A stretch of 64,000 nt of DNA from Pseudolabrys sp. FHR47 (GCF_005153485.1 NZ_CP039740.1:3289001-3353000); one strand, 5' to 3'. Positions 15,113-24,965 are shown, counted from the first letter of the stretch. Made by a program: numbers and translations. The notes: generated from the sequence alone by a model not told the origin.

Positions 15113-17989
15113 CTACTCCGCCGCTTCCGCCGGAACGATGCGGCGGGTTTCCTTGGAGAAGCGCTCGTATTCTTCCTGCCACGGCGACGGCCCGTTCGAC
15201 GGCGACACCTGCACCGCCGTCACCTTGTATTCCGGGCAGTTGGTCGCCCAGTCGGAGAAGTCGGTGGTGATGACATTGGCCTGCGTATCGGGGTGATGGA
15301 AGGTCGTGTAGACGACGCCCGGCGCCACCTTGTCGGTGATCGTCGCACGCAAGGTCGTTTCGCCGGAGCGGCTGGCCAGCCGCACCCAGTCGCCTTCGCG
15401 CACGCCGCGTTGCTCGGCATCGTGCGGATGGATTTCCAGAACGTCTTCGGCATGCCACAGCGAATTGTCGGTGCGGCGAGTCTGCGCGCCGACATTGTAT
15501 TGCGACAGGATGCGGCCGGTAGTCAGCAGCAGCGGGAAGCGCGGCCCGGTCTTCTCATCGGTTGCGACATATTCCGTGACGATGAACTTGCCCTTGCCGC
15601 GCACGAAGCCGTTGACATGCATGATCGGCGAGCCTTGCGGCGCCTTGTCGTTGCAAGGCCACTGCACCGAGCCGCGCTCTTCCAGCATCTGATAAGAGAC
15701 ATTGGCGAAACCGGGCGTCAGGCGCGCGATCTCGTCCATGATCTGCGACGGATGCGCATAGTCCATCGCATAACCGAGCGCGTTGGAGAGCAGCACGGTA
15801 ATCTCCCAATCGGCATAACCATTCTTGGGCGCCATCACTTTGCGCACGCGCTGGATGCGGCGCTCGGCATTGGTGAAAGTGCCGTCCTTCTCCAGGAAGG
15901 TGGAGCCTGGCAGGAAAACATGGGCGAAGCGCGCGGTTTCGTTCAGGAACAGGTCCTGCACCACGACGCATTCCATCGCCTCGAGGCCGGCTGACACGTG
16001 CTTCGTGTCGGGATCGGACTGCAGGATGTCCTCGCCCTGGATATAAATACCCTTGAAGGTGCCATCGACCGCGGCATCCAGCATGTTCGGGATGCGCAGG
16101 CCCGGCTCCTTGTCGAGAATGACGTTCCAATCCTTCTCGAACAGCTGGCGCGGCTCGTCGAGCGAGATGTGGCGATAGCCGGCAAGCTCGTGCGGGAACG
16201 AGCCCATATCGCAGGAGCCCTGCACGTTGTTCTGGCCGCGCAGCGGGTTCACGCCGACGCCCTTGCGGCCGATATTGCCGGTGGCCATCGCCAGGTTGGC
16301 GATGCCCATGACGGTGGTCGAACCCTGCGAATGCTCGGTGACGCCGAGGCCGTAATAGATCGCACCATTACCGCCGGTGGCATAGAGCCGCGCAGCGTCG
16401 CGGATTGTATCCGCTGGCACGCCGGACAGCTTGGCCACGGCCTCCGGCGAATTCTGCGGCAGCGCGACGAACTCGGCCCAATGCTGGAATTCGTCCCAAT
16501 CGCAGCGTTCGCGGATAAAGGCCTCGTTGTAGAGGCCTTCGGTGACGATGACATGCGCCAGCGCCGTGACGATGGCGACATTAGTGCCGGGCAAGAGCGC
16601 AAGGTGATAGTCGGCCTTGATATGCGCCGACTGCACCATCTCGGTGCGGCGCGGATCGATCACGATCAGCTTGGCGCCCTGGCGCAACCGCTTCTTCATG
16701 CGCGAGGCGAACACCGGATGCGCCGCCGCCGGATTGGCGCCGATGATGACGATGACGTCCGAGTCTTCCACCGAGTCGAAGTTCTGCGTGCCGGCCGACG
16801 TGCCGAAGGCCTGGCCGAGGCCATAGCCCGTCGGCGAATGGCAAACGCGGGCGCAAGTATCGACATTGTTATTGCCGAAGCCGGCGCGGATCAGCTTCTG
16901 TACCAGAAAGGTTTCTTCATTGGTGCAACGCGACGAGGTGATGCCGCCGACCGAATCCTTGCCGTATGTCTTCTGGATGCGCTTGAATTCGGAGGCAGCG
17001 TAAGAGATCGCCTCGTCCCAACTCACTTCCTTCCACGGCTCGTGAATGGACGAGCGGATCATCGGTTTGAGGATGCGTTCTTTGTGGGTCGCGTAGCCCC
17101 AGGCGAAACGACCCTTGACGCAGGAATGGCCGCGATTGGCTTCGCCGTCCTTATACGGCACCATACGCACCAGCTCTTCGCCGCGCATCTCGGCCTTGAA
17201 GGCGCAGCCGACGCCGCAATAGGCGCAGGTCGTCACCACCGAGTGCTCAGGCTTGCCGACTTCGATGACCTTCTTTTCGTTCAAGGTCGCCGTCGGGCAG
17301 GCCTGCACGCAGGCGCCGCAGGACACGCATTCGGAACCGAGGAAAGACTCCTGCATGCCGGGCGAGACGCGGCTGTCGAAGCCACGGCCGGCAATGGTCA
17401 GCGCGAAGGTGCCCTGCACTTCTTCGCAGGCGCGCACGCAGCGCGAGCAGACGATGCACTTCGACGGATCGTAGGTGAAATACGGGTTCGACTCGTCCTT
17501 CGGCAGCCAGTTCGGGTTGAGACCGTCGGGCGCCTTGGCGAAGACGTGGTTCTCGCCTTCGTAGCCGTAACGCACGTCACGCAAGCCAACCTGGCCGGCC
17601 ATGTCCTGCAATTCGCAATCGCCATTCGCCGAGCAGGTCAGGCAGTCGAGCGGATGGTCGGAGATATAGAGCTCCATCACGCCTTTGCGGATGTCGTGCA
17701 GGCGGCTGGTCTGCGTCTTCACCACGATGCCCGGCGCCACTGGCGTGGTGCAGGAGGCCGGCGTGCCGGCGCGGCCTTCGATCTCGACGAGGCAGAGACG
17801 GCAGGACCCGAACGCATCGACCATGTCGGTGGCGCACAGTTTCGGGATCTGCGTGCCCATCTCCATCGCGGCGCGCATGATCGAGGTGCCCTCCGGCACG
17901 GTGACTTGCTGGCCGTCTATGGTCAGCGTGACCATCTTCTCCGATTTGGAGAGCGGCGTGCCGTAGTCGGTTTCGTGAACGAGGGACAT
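15113..17989 (-). CDS. fdsA: NAD-dependent formate dehydrogenase alpha subunit
   Basis: 958 residues; the catalytic molybdenum subunit that oxidises formate to CO2. From the N-terminus: a 2Fe-2S ferredoxin domain (Cys63, 66, 80 region), a His/Cys cluster region (DHPLDCLTCSANGDC), two 4Fe-4S clusters (CIVCSRCVRAC; CVSCGACVQACP), a further 4Fe-4S motif (CAYCGVGC) and the bis-MGD domains. The active-site ligand is Cys383 in RVCHSPTGYG, encoded by TGC, so the enzyme is not a selenoprotein. GGAGAGACGCC precedes the ATG. It is 10 bases downstream of fdsB. Confidence 0.96.
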   Translation of the reverse strand: MSLVHETDYGTPLSKSEKMVTLTIDGQQVTVPEGTSIMRAAMEMGTQIPKLCATDMVDAFGSCRLCLVEIEGRAGTPASCTTPVAPGIVVKTQTSRLHDIRKGVMELYISDHPLDCLTCSANGDCELQDMAGQVGLRDVRYGYEGENHVFAKAPDGLNPNWLPKDESNPYFTYDPSKCIVCSRCVRACEEVQGTFALTIAGRGFDSRVSPGMQESFLGSECVSCGACVQACPTATLNEKKVIEVGKPEHSVVTTCAYCGVGCAFKAEMRGEELVRMVPYKDGEANRGHSCVKGRFAWGYATHKERILKPMIRSSIHEPWKEVSWDEAISYAASEFKRIQKTYGKDSVGGITSSRCTNEETFLVQKLIRAGFGNNNVDTCARVCHSPTGYGLGQAFGTSAGTQNFDSVEDSDVIVIIGANPAAAHPVFASRMKKRLRQGAKLIVIDPRRTEMVQSAHIKADYHLALLPGTNVAIVTALAHVIVTEGLYNEAFIRERCDWDEFQHWAEFVALPQNSPEAVAKLSGVPADTIRDAARLYATGGNGAIYYGLGVTEHSQGSTTVMGIANLAMATGNIGRKGVGVNPLRGQNNVQGSCDMGSFPHELAGYRHISLDEPRQLFEKDWNVILDKEPGLRIPNMLDAAVDGTFKGIYIQGEDILQSDPDTKHVSAGLEAMECVVVQDLFLNETARFAHVFLPGSTFLEKDGTFTNAERRIQRVRKVMAPKNGYADWEITVLLSNALGYAMDYAHPSQIMDEIARLTPGFANVSYQMLEERGSVQWPCNDKAPQGSPIMHVNGFVRGKGKFIVTEYVATDEKTGPRFPLLLTTGRILSQYNVGAQTRRTDNSLWHAEDVLEIHPHDAEQRGVREGDWVRLASRSGETTLRATITDKVAPGVVYTTFHHPDTQANVITTDFSDWATNCPEYKVTAVQVSPSNGPSPWQEEYERFSKETRRIVPAEAAE

Positions 17990-17999
17990 GGCGTCTCTC

Positions 18000-19568
18000 C
18001 TATTCAGCGGCTTGAAGGCGCGGGCCGGCGCCGAAGTCCTCGGGGAAATGGGTGAGCGCGCTCATCACCGGATACGGCGTGAAGCCGCCCAGCGCGCAGA
18101 GCGAACCGAACTTCATGGTGTTGCAGAGGTCGGTGAGCACGGCGAGGTTCTTGTCGCGGTCGATGCCCTTGATGATGCGATCGACGGTTTCGGCGCCGCG
18201 CGTCGAACCGATGCGGCAGGGCGTGCACTTGCCGCAGGATTCGATGGCGCAGAATTCCATGGCGAAACGCGCCTGCTTGGCCATATCGACACTGTCGTCG
18301 AACACGACGATGCCGCCATGGCCGATCAGGCCGTCGCGCTTGGCAAAGGCCTCGTAGTCGAACGGCGTATCGAACAGCGCGCGCGGGAAGTAAGCGCCTA
18401 ACGGGCCGCCGACCTGCACGGCCTTCACCGGGCGACCCGTGAAGCAGCCGCCGCCGATGTCGTCGACCAGTTCGCCGAGCGTGATGCCGAAGGCGGTTTC
18501 GAACAGGCCGCCGTAATTGAGATTTCCGGCGAGCTGGATCGGCATGGTGCCGCGCGAGCGCCCCATGCCGAAGTTCTTATAAAACTCGGCGCCCTTGTCC
18601 ATGATCACCGGCACGGTGGCGAGCGACAGCACGTTGTTGATCACGGTCGGCTGGCCGAACAGACCCTTATGCGCCGGCAGCGGCGGCTTCGCCCTGACCT
18701 GCCCGCGCTTGCCTTCGAGACTGTCGAGCAGCGCGGTTTCCTCGCCGCAGACATAGGCGCCGGCGCCGACGCGGACTTCGAGATCGAAGGCATAAGCCGA
18801 GCCGCACACCGTGTCGCCAAGCACGCCGCCGCGCCTTGCGGCGCGGATCGCATCATTCATGACGTCGATGGCGTGCGGATATTCCGAGCGGATGTAGATA
18901 TAGCCCTTCGTGGCGCCGACCGCGATTCCGGCAATCGTCATGCCCTCGATGAGCACGAAGGGATCGCCCTCCATGATCATGCGGTCGGCAAAGGTGCCGC
19001 TGTCGCCCTCGTCGGCGTTGCAGACGATGTATTTCTGCTCCGCCTTCGCGTCGGCGACGGTCTTCCATTTGATGCCGGTCGGGAAACCGGCACCGCCGCG
19101 GCCGCGCAAACCGGAATTGGTGATTTCCTCGACAATACCGGCCGGCTTCTTCAGCGCCTTGGCGAGGCCGCGGTAGCCGCCGTGGGCGCAGTAATCCTCC
19201 AGCGAGCGCGGATCGACAAGGCCGCAGCGGGCAAATGTGAGCCGCGTCTGTTTCTTCAGGAAGGGATGATCTTCGGGCTTGCCGATGCGCAGCCGGTGCG
19301 CGCCGCCCTCCGCCAGCATCGCCTCGAACACGCTCTCCGTATCGCCAATCTCAACCGGGCCATAAGCTATGCGGCCATCATCGGTCGCGACTTCCAGCAT
19401 CGGCTCGAGCCAATGCATGCCGCGCGAACCATTGCGGATCACCTGCACCGGCACGTTCTTTTTCGCCGCGAGGTCGCGGATGGTCGCGGCAATCTCGTCG
19501 GCGCCGCAGGCCACCGCCGCGGCATCGCCCGGAACGAAAATTCTCAAGGCATTGATTGGCGCGCTCAT
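18000..19568 (-). CDS. fdsB: Formate dehydrogenase beta subunit (NADH/FMN)
   Basis: 522 residues. The N-terminal 100 residues form a thioredoxin-like ferredoxin segment that has lost cluster cysteines, fused to a NuoF-like domain. GLRGRGGAGFPTGIKWK binds NAD(H)/FMN, and ESCGKCTPCRIGSTR holds the 4Fe-4S cluster. Electrons from FdsA reach NAD+ here. It overlaps the fdsG stop by four bases (ATGA), so the two are translationally coupled. Confidence 0.96.
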   Translation of the reverse strand: MSAPINALRIFVPGDAAAVACGADEIAATIRDLAAKKNVPVQVIRNGSRGMHWLEPMLEVATDDGRIAYGPVEIGDTESVFEAMLAEGGAHRLRIGKPEDHPFLKKQTRLTFARCGLVDPRSLEDYCAHGGYRGLAKALKKPAGIVEEITNSGLRGRGGAGFPTGIKWKTVADAKAEQKYIVCNADEGDSGTFADRMIMEGDPFVLIEGMTIAGIAVGATKGYIYIRSEYPHAIDVMNDAIRAARRGGVLGDTVCGSAYAFDLEVRVGAGAYVCGEETALLDSLEGKRGQVRAKPPLPAHKGLFGQPTVINNVLSLATVPVIMDKGAEFYKNFGMGRSRGTMPIQLAGNLNYGGLFETAFGITLGELVDDIGGGCFTGRPVKAVQVGGPLGAYFPRALFDTPFDYEAFAKRDGLIGHGGIVVFDDSVDMAKQARFAMEFCAIESCGKCTPCRIGSTRGAETVDRIIKGIDRDKNLAVLTDLCNTMKFGSLCALGGFTPYPVMSALTHFPEDFGAGPRLQAAE

Positions 19569-20035
19569 CGTGACGCCTCCGCGAGCAGCGCATCGAGCTT
19601 GCCCTTATCGAGCCGCGCAACGATGCGGCCGTCGATCATCGCCGCCGGCGACACCGAGCACAGGCCGAGGCAGTACACTGGCTCCAGCGTCACGCGGCCG
19701 TCGGCCGAGGTCTCGCCCATGGCGACGCCGAGCTTCTGCTCGGCGCGCGCGGCGAGCGCCTCGCAGCCGGTGGCCTGGCAGGCTTCGGCCTGGCACAGCT
19801 TGATGACATGGCGGCCGGCCGGCTCGCGGCGGAAGTCGTGATAGAAGGTGACGACGCCATGCACCTCGGCGCGTGAGATGTTGAGCGCCTCGGCGATCAT
19901 CGGCTCGGCCGGCTCGGGGATGTGGCCGAAGGCGTCCTGCATCGCGTGCAGCATCGGCAGCAGCGCGCCCGGTGTGCCGGCGAAATCCGCGATCACACGA
20001 CGGGCCGTCTCGGCGTCGAAGGATTTGGTCTGCAT
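19565..20035 (-). CDS. fdsG: Formate dehydrogenase gamma subunit
   Basis: 156 residues of the NuoE-like thioredoxin-fold family. The 2Fe-2S ligands are visible as CQAEACQ at about residue 88 and CLGLCSVSPAAMI at about 126. It relays electrons within the FdsGBA complex. It is first in the operon; the intergenic stretch upstream contains an AT-rich region and a 9-bp inverted repeat that are good candidates for the control region. Confidence 0.95.
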   Translation of the reverse strand: MQTKSFDAETARRVIADFAGTPGALLPMLHAMQDAFGHIPEPAEPMIAEALNISRAEVHGVVTFYHDFRREPAGRHVIKLCQAEACQATGCEALAARAEQKLGVAMGETSADGRVTLEPVYCLGLCSVSPAAMIDGRIVARLDKGKLDALLAEASR

Positions 20036-20445
20036 TGTGCTGCCTCGGGTTCTTTATTTTGAATCCAAGGTGCGGCCGGTACCGGGTGGCCATCAAGGAC
20101 CTACATATTATCGATTGATCAGTATATCCGATCAAAAATATTAGAAACAATAGCTAATGACTATCGATAATCGAGCCTGCCCATCGTTTCATTCGGAACC
20201 TCTGTCGTCCGTTCGCTCATTGGACGGCTAAGGAAGCGTGACAGCCGCGGTGTGCAGGTATCCCCATTTGCCCCCGCCCCCAATTCTCCCCAATTCCCGT
20301 TCACCTTTCGGCCCGATAAGCGCCTCGTTTGGATAGAGAAACCGGCCCCGATGCACTAAATTGGCACGGGCGGTGAGCGCCGTCTTTGGCCCGCCGCCGG
20401 CCCCGGCCGGGGGCTTGCCCCTAACCGTTTGAAAAGTCTGACCTT
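20036..20445. promoter_or_regulatory. fds operon control region and PBP leader
   Basis: A 410-base divergent gap. The fds-proximal part is AT-rich and contains ATTATCGAT at 20107-20115 and its reverse complement ATCGATAAT at 20163-20171, plus ATTGATC/GATCAA (20114-20134). LysR-type regulators such as FdsR control fds operons in other bacteria, but no regulator gene is adjacent here. The PBP-proximal part is GC/C-rich with no recognisable element. Confidence 0.45.
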
Positions 20446-22722
20446 ATGGCTCTCGACGACCTGCCTCCCGAGACCGCGCGCCAGAAGCTCAAGCGCGCCA
20501 TGCTGGCGATCGACGCCTTCGTCGATTTCGGCGTGTTCCGCTCGGCGGCCGGGCTGCGTGAAAGTTACGAGCGCTTCTCCACCTTCATGGACCGCTTCCA
20601 TGTTGCCGGCTGGCGGCGCTGGGGCGTCGAATTCGCCTCCGAGGGCGCCACCCTCGGGCTCGCCGGCGGCGTCCTCATGCTGGCGCTCGCCGTCCCCGCC
20701 TTCCAGATGACCCAGGACGACGACTGGCTCAAGAAATCCGAGCTCGCCGTCACGTTTCTCGACCGCTACGGCAACGAGGTCGGCACCCGCGGCATCCGCC
20801 ATAACGACTCCATCCCGCTCGACCAGTTCCCCGATCACCTGATCAAGGCCGTGCTGGCGACCGAAGACCGCCGCTTCTACGAGCATTTCGGCATCGATAT
20901 CGGCGGCACCTTGCGCGCCGTGGTCACCAATGCGCGCGCCGGCGGCGTCGTGCAGGGCGGCTCGTCGCTGTCGCAGCAGCTCGCCAAGAACCTGTTTTTG
21001 TCGAACGAGCGCACGCTCGACCGCAAGATCAAGGAAGCGTTCCTGGCGATGTGGCTGGAGTCGCGGCTCACCAAGAACGAGATTTTGAAGCTGTATCTCG
21101 ACCGCGCCTATATGGGCGGCGGCGCCTTCGGTGTCGACGCGGCGGCGCAGTATTACTTCAACAAGTCGGCGCGGGACGTGAATTTGTCGGAAGCCGCGAT
21201 GCTGGCCGGCCTGTTCAAGGCGCCGACCAAGTTCGCCCCGCACGTCAACCTGCCGGCGGCGCGCGCGCGGGCGAACGTCGTTTTGGACAACCTCGTCGAG
21301 GCCGGATTCATGACCGAGGGTCAGGTGTTCGGCGCCCGCCGCCATCCAGCAACTGCAGTTGATCGAAGGGCCGAGCACGCGCCGAACTATTATCTCGATT
21401 GGGCGTTCGACGAGATGAAGAAGCTCGTCGATACGTTGCCAAAGTCGATGACCGAGCGCGTATTCATCGCGCGCACCGCGCTCGACACCGGCATCCAGTC
21501 GGTCGCCGATCAGGCGGTTGAATCCATCCTGCGGCAATACGGTCAGGAATATCACGCCGGCCAGGCCAATACCGTCGTCATGGAAGTTGATGGCGCCGTG
21601 CGCGCCATGGTTGGCGGCCGCGACTATGGCGCCAGCCAGTTCAACCGTGCGACCGACGCCATGCGCCAGCCCGGCTCATCGTTCAAACCCTATGTCTACG
21701 CTACAGCTCTCGAACACGGCTTCAAGCCCGAGTCGATCGTTGTCGACGCGCCGATCTGTCTAGGTAACTGGTGTCCGCGCAACTATGGCGGCGGCTATTC
21801 GGGCTCGATGACGCTGCTCTCGGCGCTGACCCGCTCGATCAATACCATCGCCGTGCGCCTTTCGATCGCCGTCGGCGACGGCAATCCCAAGCTTGGCCGG
21901 GCGCGCATCGTCGAGACTGCGCGCAAGATGGGTATCACCTCGCCGCTGCCGGACACGCCGTCGCTACCGATCGGCGCCGATGCGGTGAACATGCTCGAGC
22001 ATGTCGGCGCCTATGCGACCTTCCCCAACCTCGGCATGGCCGTGAAACCGCACGCGATCCTCGAGGTGCGTACCGGCGACGGCAACCTGATCTGGCGTTT
22101 CGACCGCGACGGGCCAAAGCCAAAGCGTGCACTGCCGGCCAGTGTCGCCGCCGGCATGATCAAGATGATGAACAACGTCGTCGAAAATGGCACGGCGCGG
22201 CGGGCGCGCCTCAACGGTGTCGCCGCCGCAGGCAAGACCGGTACCACGAACGATTATCGCGACGCCTGGTTCATGGGCTACACGGGCAACTTCGTGTGCG
22301 GCGTCTGGTTCGGCAACGACGATTACACCTCGACTAATCGCATGACCGGCGGCTCGCTACCGGCCATGACCTGGCACACCATCATGGAATACGCACATCA
22401 GGGCATTGAACTCAGGCAGTTGCCGGGCGTTGCCGTACCCGAGCGGCAGCAGCAAGTCGCCACACGCGCGACCCGCCCCGACGACAAGACACCGGCGGCT
22501 CGGCGGCCGACACTGCTGTCAAAACGCGGTGCCGAAGCACTGGTGCGGGTCGAGAAGCTTCTGGACGAAGCGAGCCGCGCCATGACGCCGCTGCGCCCGA
22601 CGGTCGCGAACGAAGGTGGCAGGCGCGCCGATCTCAGTGGCCCAGGAACCGCGCCGACGGCCGACAAAGGCGGTGCGCTGGCCGCAGCGCTGGAAAACGA
22701 AGCCCTCGGCAGGCGCAACTGA
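20446..22722 (+). CDS. Class A penicillin-binding protein (PBP1A-like)
   Basis: 758 residues; a bifunctional peptidoglycan synthase. One membrane anchor lies at about residues 68-88. The GT51 transglycosylase has Glu140 in ATEDRRFYEH and GGSSLSQQLAKN. The transpeptidase has Ser411 in SSFK, Ser464-Ile-Asn466 and Lys597-Thr-Gly-Thr. All catalytic motifs are intact. The C-terminal 100 residues are low-complexity Ala/Pro/Arg, longer than in the shortest homologues. No good Shine-Dalgarno precedes the ATG. It stands alone. Confidence 0.95.
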   Translation: MALDDLPPETARQKLKRAMLAIDAFVDFGVFRSAAGLRESYERFSTFMDRFHVAGWRRWGVEFASEGATLGLAGGVLMLALAVPAFQMTQDDDWLKKSELAVTFLDRYGNEVGTRGIRHNDSIPLDQFPDHLIKAVLATEDRRFYEHFGIDIGGTLRAVVTNARAGGVVQGGSSLSQQLAKNLFLSNERTLDRKIKEAFLAMWLESRLTKNEILKLYLDRAYMGGGAFGVDAAAQYYFNKSARDVNLSEAAMLAGLFKAPTKFAPHVNLPAARARANVVLDNLVEAGFMTEGQVFGARRHPATAVDRRAEHAPNYYLDWAFDEMKKLVDTLPKSMTERVFIARTALDTGIQSVADQAVESILRQYGQEYHAGQANTVVMEVDGAVRAMVGGRDYGASQFNRATDAMRQPGSSFKPYVYATALEHGFKPESIVVDAPICLGNWCPRNYGGGYSGSMTLLSALTRSINTIAVRLSIAVGDGNPKLGRARIVETARKMGITSPLPDTPSLPIGADAVNMLEHVGAYATFPNLGMAVKPHAILEVRTGDGNLIWRFDRDGPKPKRALPASVAAGMIKMMNNVVENGTARRARLNGVAAAGKTGTTNDYRDAWFMGYTGNFVCGVWFGNDDYTSTNRMTGGSLPAMTWHTIMEYAHQGIELRQLPGVAVPERQQQVATRATRPDDKTPAARRPTLLSKRGAEALVRVEKLLDEASRAMTPLRPTVANEGGRRADLSGPGTAPTADKGGALAAALENEALGRRN

Positions 22723-22798
22723 ATAGCCGCGCCGCCATCGGCAGCGTAGTCTCCGGCCACATGCGACTCATAACCCCTCACCTGCCAGCGGACCGGCC

Positions 22799-23401
22799 GT
22801 GCGGCTTCTGACCTCCACCTTGTTTGCCCTGATCGTCGCCAGCGCGGTTGGCTTGGGGCTCACCTATTTTGCGCTGACGCGCGGCGCAGCCTTTGGCGCG
22901 CTGACGATCGGCAGTTGGACCGCGTGGCCGAAGACCGGCACGGCGGACGCCGACCCCTATGCCCGCGCCAGCATTGCACGCACCGGGCAGTTGCCGGTTG
23001 CGCTCGGCGATGGCGTTTCGTTCACGGCCAGGAGCGACGACAACGGCAAGCCGCTCGACGGCCGCTGCGACGTCGTCCTCTCCGGCGTAACGCCGGCTGC
23101 GCGTTTCTGGACGCTGTCGCTTTACAACAATGACGGCGAACTGATCGCCAATTCCATCGACCGCTACGGGTTCTCAAGCCAGGAAATCGTGCGCCGCGCC
23201 GACGGCAGCTTCGAGATCGCGGTGTCGCCGCGTGCCAACCCGGGCAACTGGCTGCCAACGGCGGGGGTCGACCGCTACACGCTGGTGCTGCGCCTTTACG
23301 ACACGGCGGTCGGCGTCGCCACCAAGGCCGGCCGCGAAGTGCCGATGCCGGCGATCGAAACGCGCAACTGTCCTGACGATCAGGCACGGAGCAGACCATG
23401 A
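22799..23401 (+). CDS. DUF1214 exported/membrane-anchored protein
   Basis: 200 residues with an N-terminal hydrophobic segment (about 5-27) and a beta-rich domain containing FWTLSLYNNDGELIAN, IDRYGFSSQ and NPGNWLPTAG, the DUF1214 signature. Function unknown. The start codon is GTG. Its stop overlaps the next ATG (ATGA). DUF1214 and DUF1254 are fused in one polypeptide in many bacteria; here they are two coupled genes, consistent with the proteins acting together. Confidence 0.88.
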   Translation: MRLLTSTLFALIVASAVGLGLTYFALTRGAAFGALTIGSWTAWPKTGTADADPYARASIARTGQLPVALGDGVSFTARSDDNGKPLDGRCDVVLSGVTPAARFWTLSLYNNDGELIANSIDRYGFSSQEIVRRADGSFEIAVSPRANPGNWLPTAGVDRYTLVLRLYDTAVGVATKAGREVPMPAIETRNCPDDQARSRP

Positions 23402-23973
23402 TCCGTTGGCTGCTTCTGTTGCTGGGTGGCGCGCTGCTGGGCGGCATCGTGCACCTTGCCACTATCATCCTCCTGCCACGCACCGCGACTCAGGATGCCT
23501 TCGCACGTCTCACAAACGACACACCGGTGAACAGCGTGGCGGCGCTGCCGCAGCCGCGCCCCGAAAAGGCGGCGATGCCGTTCATGGATCCGGCCTTCGC
23601 CGCCGGCGTCTGCCGCTACGACCTGTCGAACGGCCCGCTCAAGCTGACAGTGCCGGTCAGCCTCGCCTATACGTCAGTGTCGTTCTACACACGCTACGAC
23701 GTCGCCTATTACGCCATCAACGACCGCGCGGCCGGGCGTCGCGTCATCGAACTCGACCTGATGACGCCGGAGCAGAAGAACGCCATGCCGGAGGAGGAAG
23801 ACGTCACTGCCGCGGACAGGCTGATCGTGGAGTCGCCCACCGTCTCGGGCCTCATCGCCATTCGCGCACTGGCGCCGGAGCCCGGCCTGATGCCGATGGC
23901 GCAGGCCACCATCGCCAATGCGCGCTGCGCGGTGCAGGCCGCCACAGCGGCGCCAGCGACCTCACGGCGCTGA
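23398..23973 (+). CDS. DUF1254 membrane-anchored protein
   Basis: 191 residues with an N-terminal membrane span (WLLLLLGGALLGGIVHLATI), then PFMDPAFAAGVCRYDLSNGP and FYTRYDVAYYAINDRAA, features of the DUF1254 family. It overlaps the DUF1214 gene by four bases. Function unknown; likely a periplasm-facing partner of the DUF1214 protein. Confidence 0.85.
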   Translation: MIRWLLLLLGGALLGGIVHLATIILLPRTATQDAFARLTNDTPVNSVAALPQPRPEKAAMPFMDPAFAAGVCRYDLSNGPLKLTVPVSLAYTSVSFYTRYDVAYYAINDRAAGRRVIELDLMTPEQKNAMPEEEDVTAADRLIVESPTVSGLIAIRALAPEPGLMPMAQATIANARCAVQAATAAPATSRR

Positions 23974-23986
23974 TCGACGGATTTGC

Positions 23987-24739
23987 TTATCTCTGGAAGG
24001 CGAGACTTGGCCCGCGCTCATAGGGCGGCGCGGTCTGCACACGATAATGCGAAACTTCGGCATGCAGCCGGTTGAGCGCCTGCTCCACCGTCACCGCCTC
24101 CTGCGATGGTGACGAGATCACCAGCCGCTCCAGCGCATAACGGTAATTGGCGACGCGCCGACCGAGACTCGCTCGCACGCGGGCGATCACGCGGTCGTTT
24201 TCCTTGATACGGTTGAGCGTGTTGGTGCGCTCGGCCGCAGTCAGGCCGGGAATGAAAGCAAGGCTTTTGCCGCGCTTGGCGTCAAGGTCGATCACCCGCG
24301 TGGCCGTCGAGAAGAACCCCGGCAGCCGCTCGCTGTCGTTACGGATATCCTGGGTCAGGGTCGCGTAGCGCGACGTCGGCGAGCGTGCCTTGTCGTCCAT
24401 CATGTGGTCGTAATAGGCGGCCGGGTTGAGCATCGGCTTCTCGATATCCGGGTTCAAACCATATTCGTTGGCGATCGAATAGAATTTGTGCCGCAGATAA
24501 GGCGGTTCGATCAGCGGATAAGCGAGGTCACGCAAGCGGCGCTCCTCGTCTGTCAGTTCGAAGCTCGACGGCGCGATCGGCTCGCCCTTAGCGTTGTCGC
24601 GGCCAACCCAGTCGTGAATGTTGTCGCGGACGAGGCTTGGATTGATCTCGTCAAAATCTCCGCCAAGGCCGCAACCGGCCAGCAGGGGGGCGATCAGAAT
24701 CGCGACGACAAGCGGCAGCGTTCGTGGCATTGCGCGCAT
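23987..24739 (-). CDS. Lipoprotein of unknown function
   Basis: 250 residues with a lipoprotein signal peptide: hydrophobic residues 8-22, lipobox LLAGC and Cys23. The mature part is helical, with LTDEERRLRDLAYPLIEPP and PGLTAAERTNTLNRIKENDRVI, and appears conserved in related genera. AAAGGG lies five bases before ATG at 24737-24739, which fixes the start; the longer frame overlaps the upstream small gene. It is convergent to the DUF1254 gene with a 13-base gap. Probably anchored in the outer membrane; role unknown. Confidence 0.8.
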   Translation of the reverse strand: MRAMPRTLPLVVAILIAPLLAGCGLGGDFDEINPSLVRDNIHDWVGRDNAKGEPIAPSSFELTDEERRLRDLAYPLIEPPYLRHKFYSIANEYGLNPDIEKPMLNPAAYYDHMMDDKARSPTSRYATLTQDIRNDSERLPGFFSTATRVIDLDAKRGKSLAFIPGLTAAERTNTLNRIKENDRVIARVRASLGRRVANYRYALERLVISSPSQEAVTVEQALNRLHAEVSHYRVQTAPPYERGPSLAFQR

Positions 24740-24767
24740 CGCGACCCTTTGAAAAATTCGAAGTGGT

Positions 24768-24965
24768 TCAGCGCGCCAGTCGGCGGCGCCGGCGACGGCC
24801 CGAACTGTTGCCCTGGTCGGGCTCAAGCCCATCCGGTCCACGCTCGATCCGGATGACCGGAAGAATGATGACCATGGCAGGTTCCGAGCTCGCATCGATG
24901 GTGCGACCCCGGCCAAAGCCGAGACTCTGACCGGCGTCTTCGGGAAAACGGATGACTTCGCCCAT
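24768..24965 (-). CDS. Short conserved hypothetical protein
   Basis: 65 residues, beginning MGEVIRFPEDAGQ and ending in a run of arginines (GRRRRRRLAR). The pattern MGEVIxFP at the start is seen in small Hyphomicrobiales proteins placed before other genes. It ends 28 bases before the lipoprotein start on the same strand, so the two may be co-transcribed. No domain is known. Confidence 0.5.
   Translation of the reverse strand: MGEVIRFPEDAGQSLGFGRGRTIDASSEPAMVIILPVIRIERGPDGLEPDQGNSSGRRRRRRLAR

Noticed and set aside
15113..17989. Selenocysteine in the formate dehydrogenase
   Set aside because: The active-site codon for residue 383 is TGC, a normal cysteine.
15998..18055. A 685-residue plus-strand frame
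   Set aside because: It is antisense to fdsA, which has all cofactor motifs. Long antisense frames are expected in GC-rich genes.
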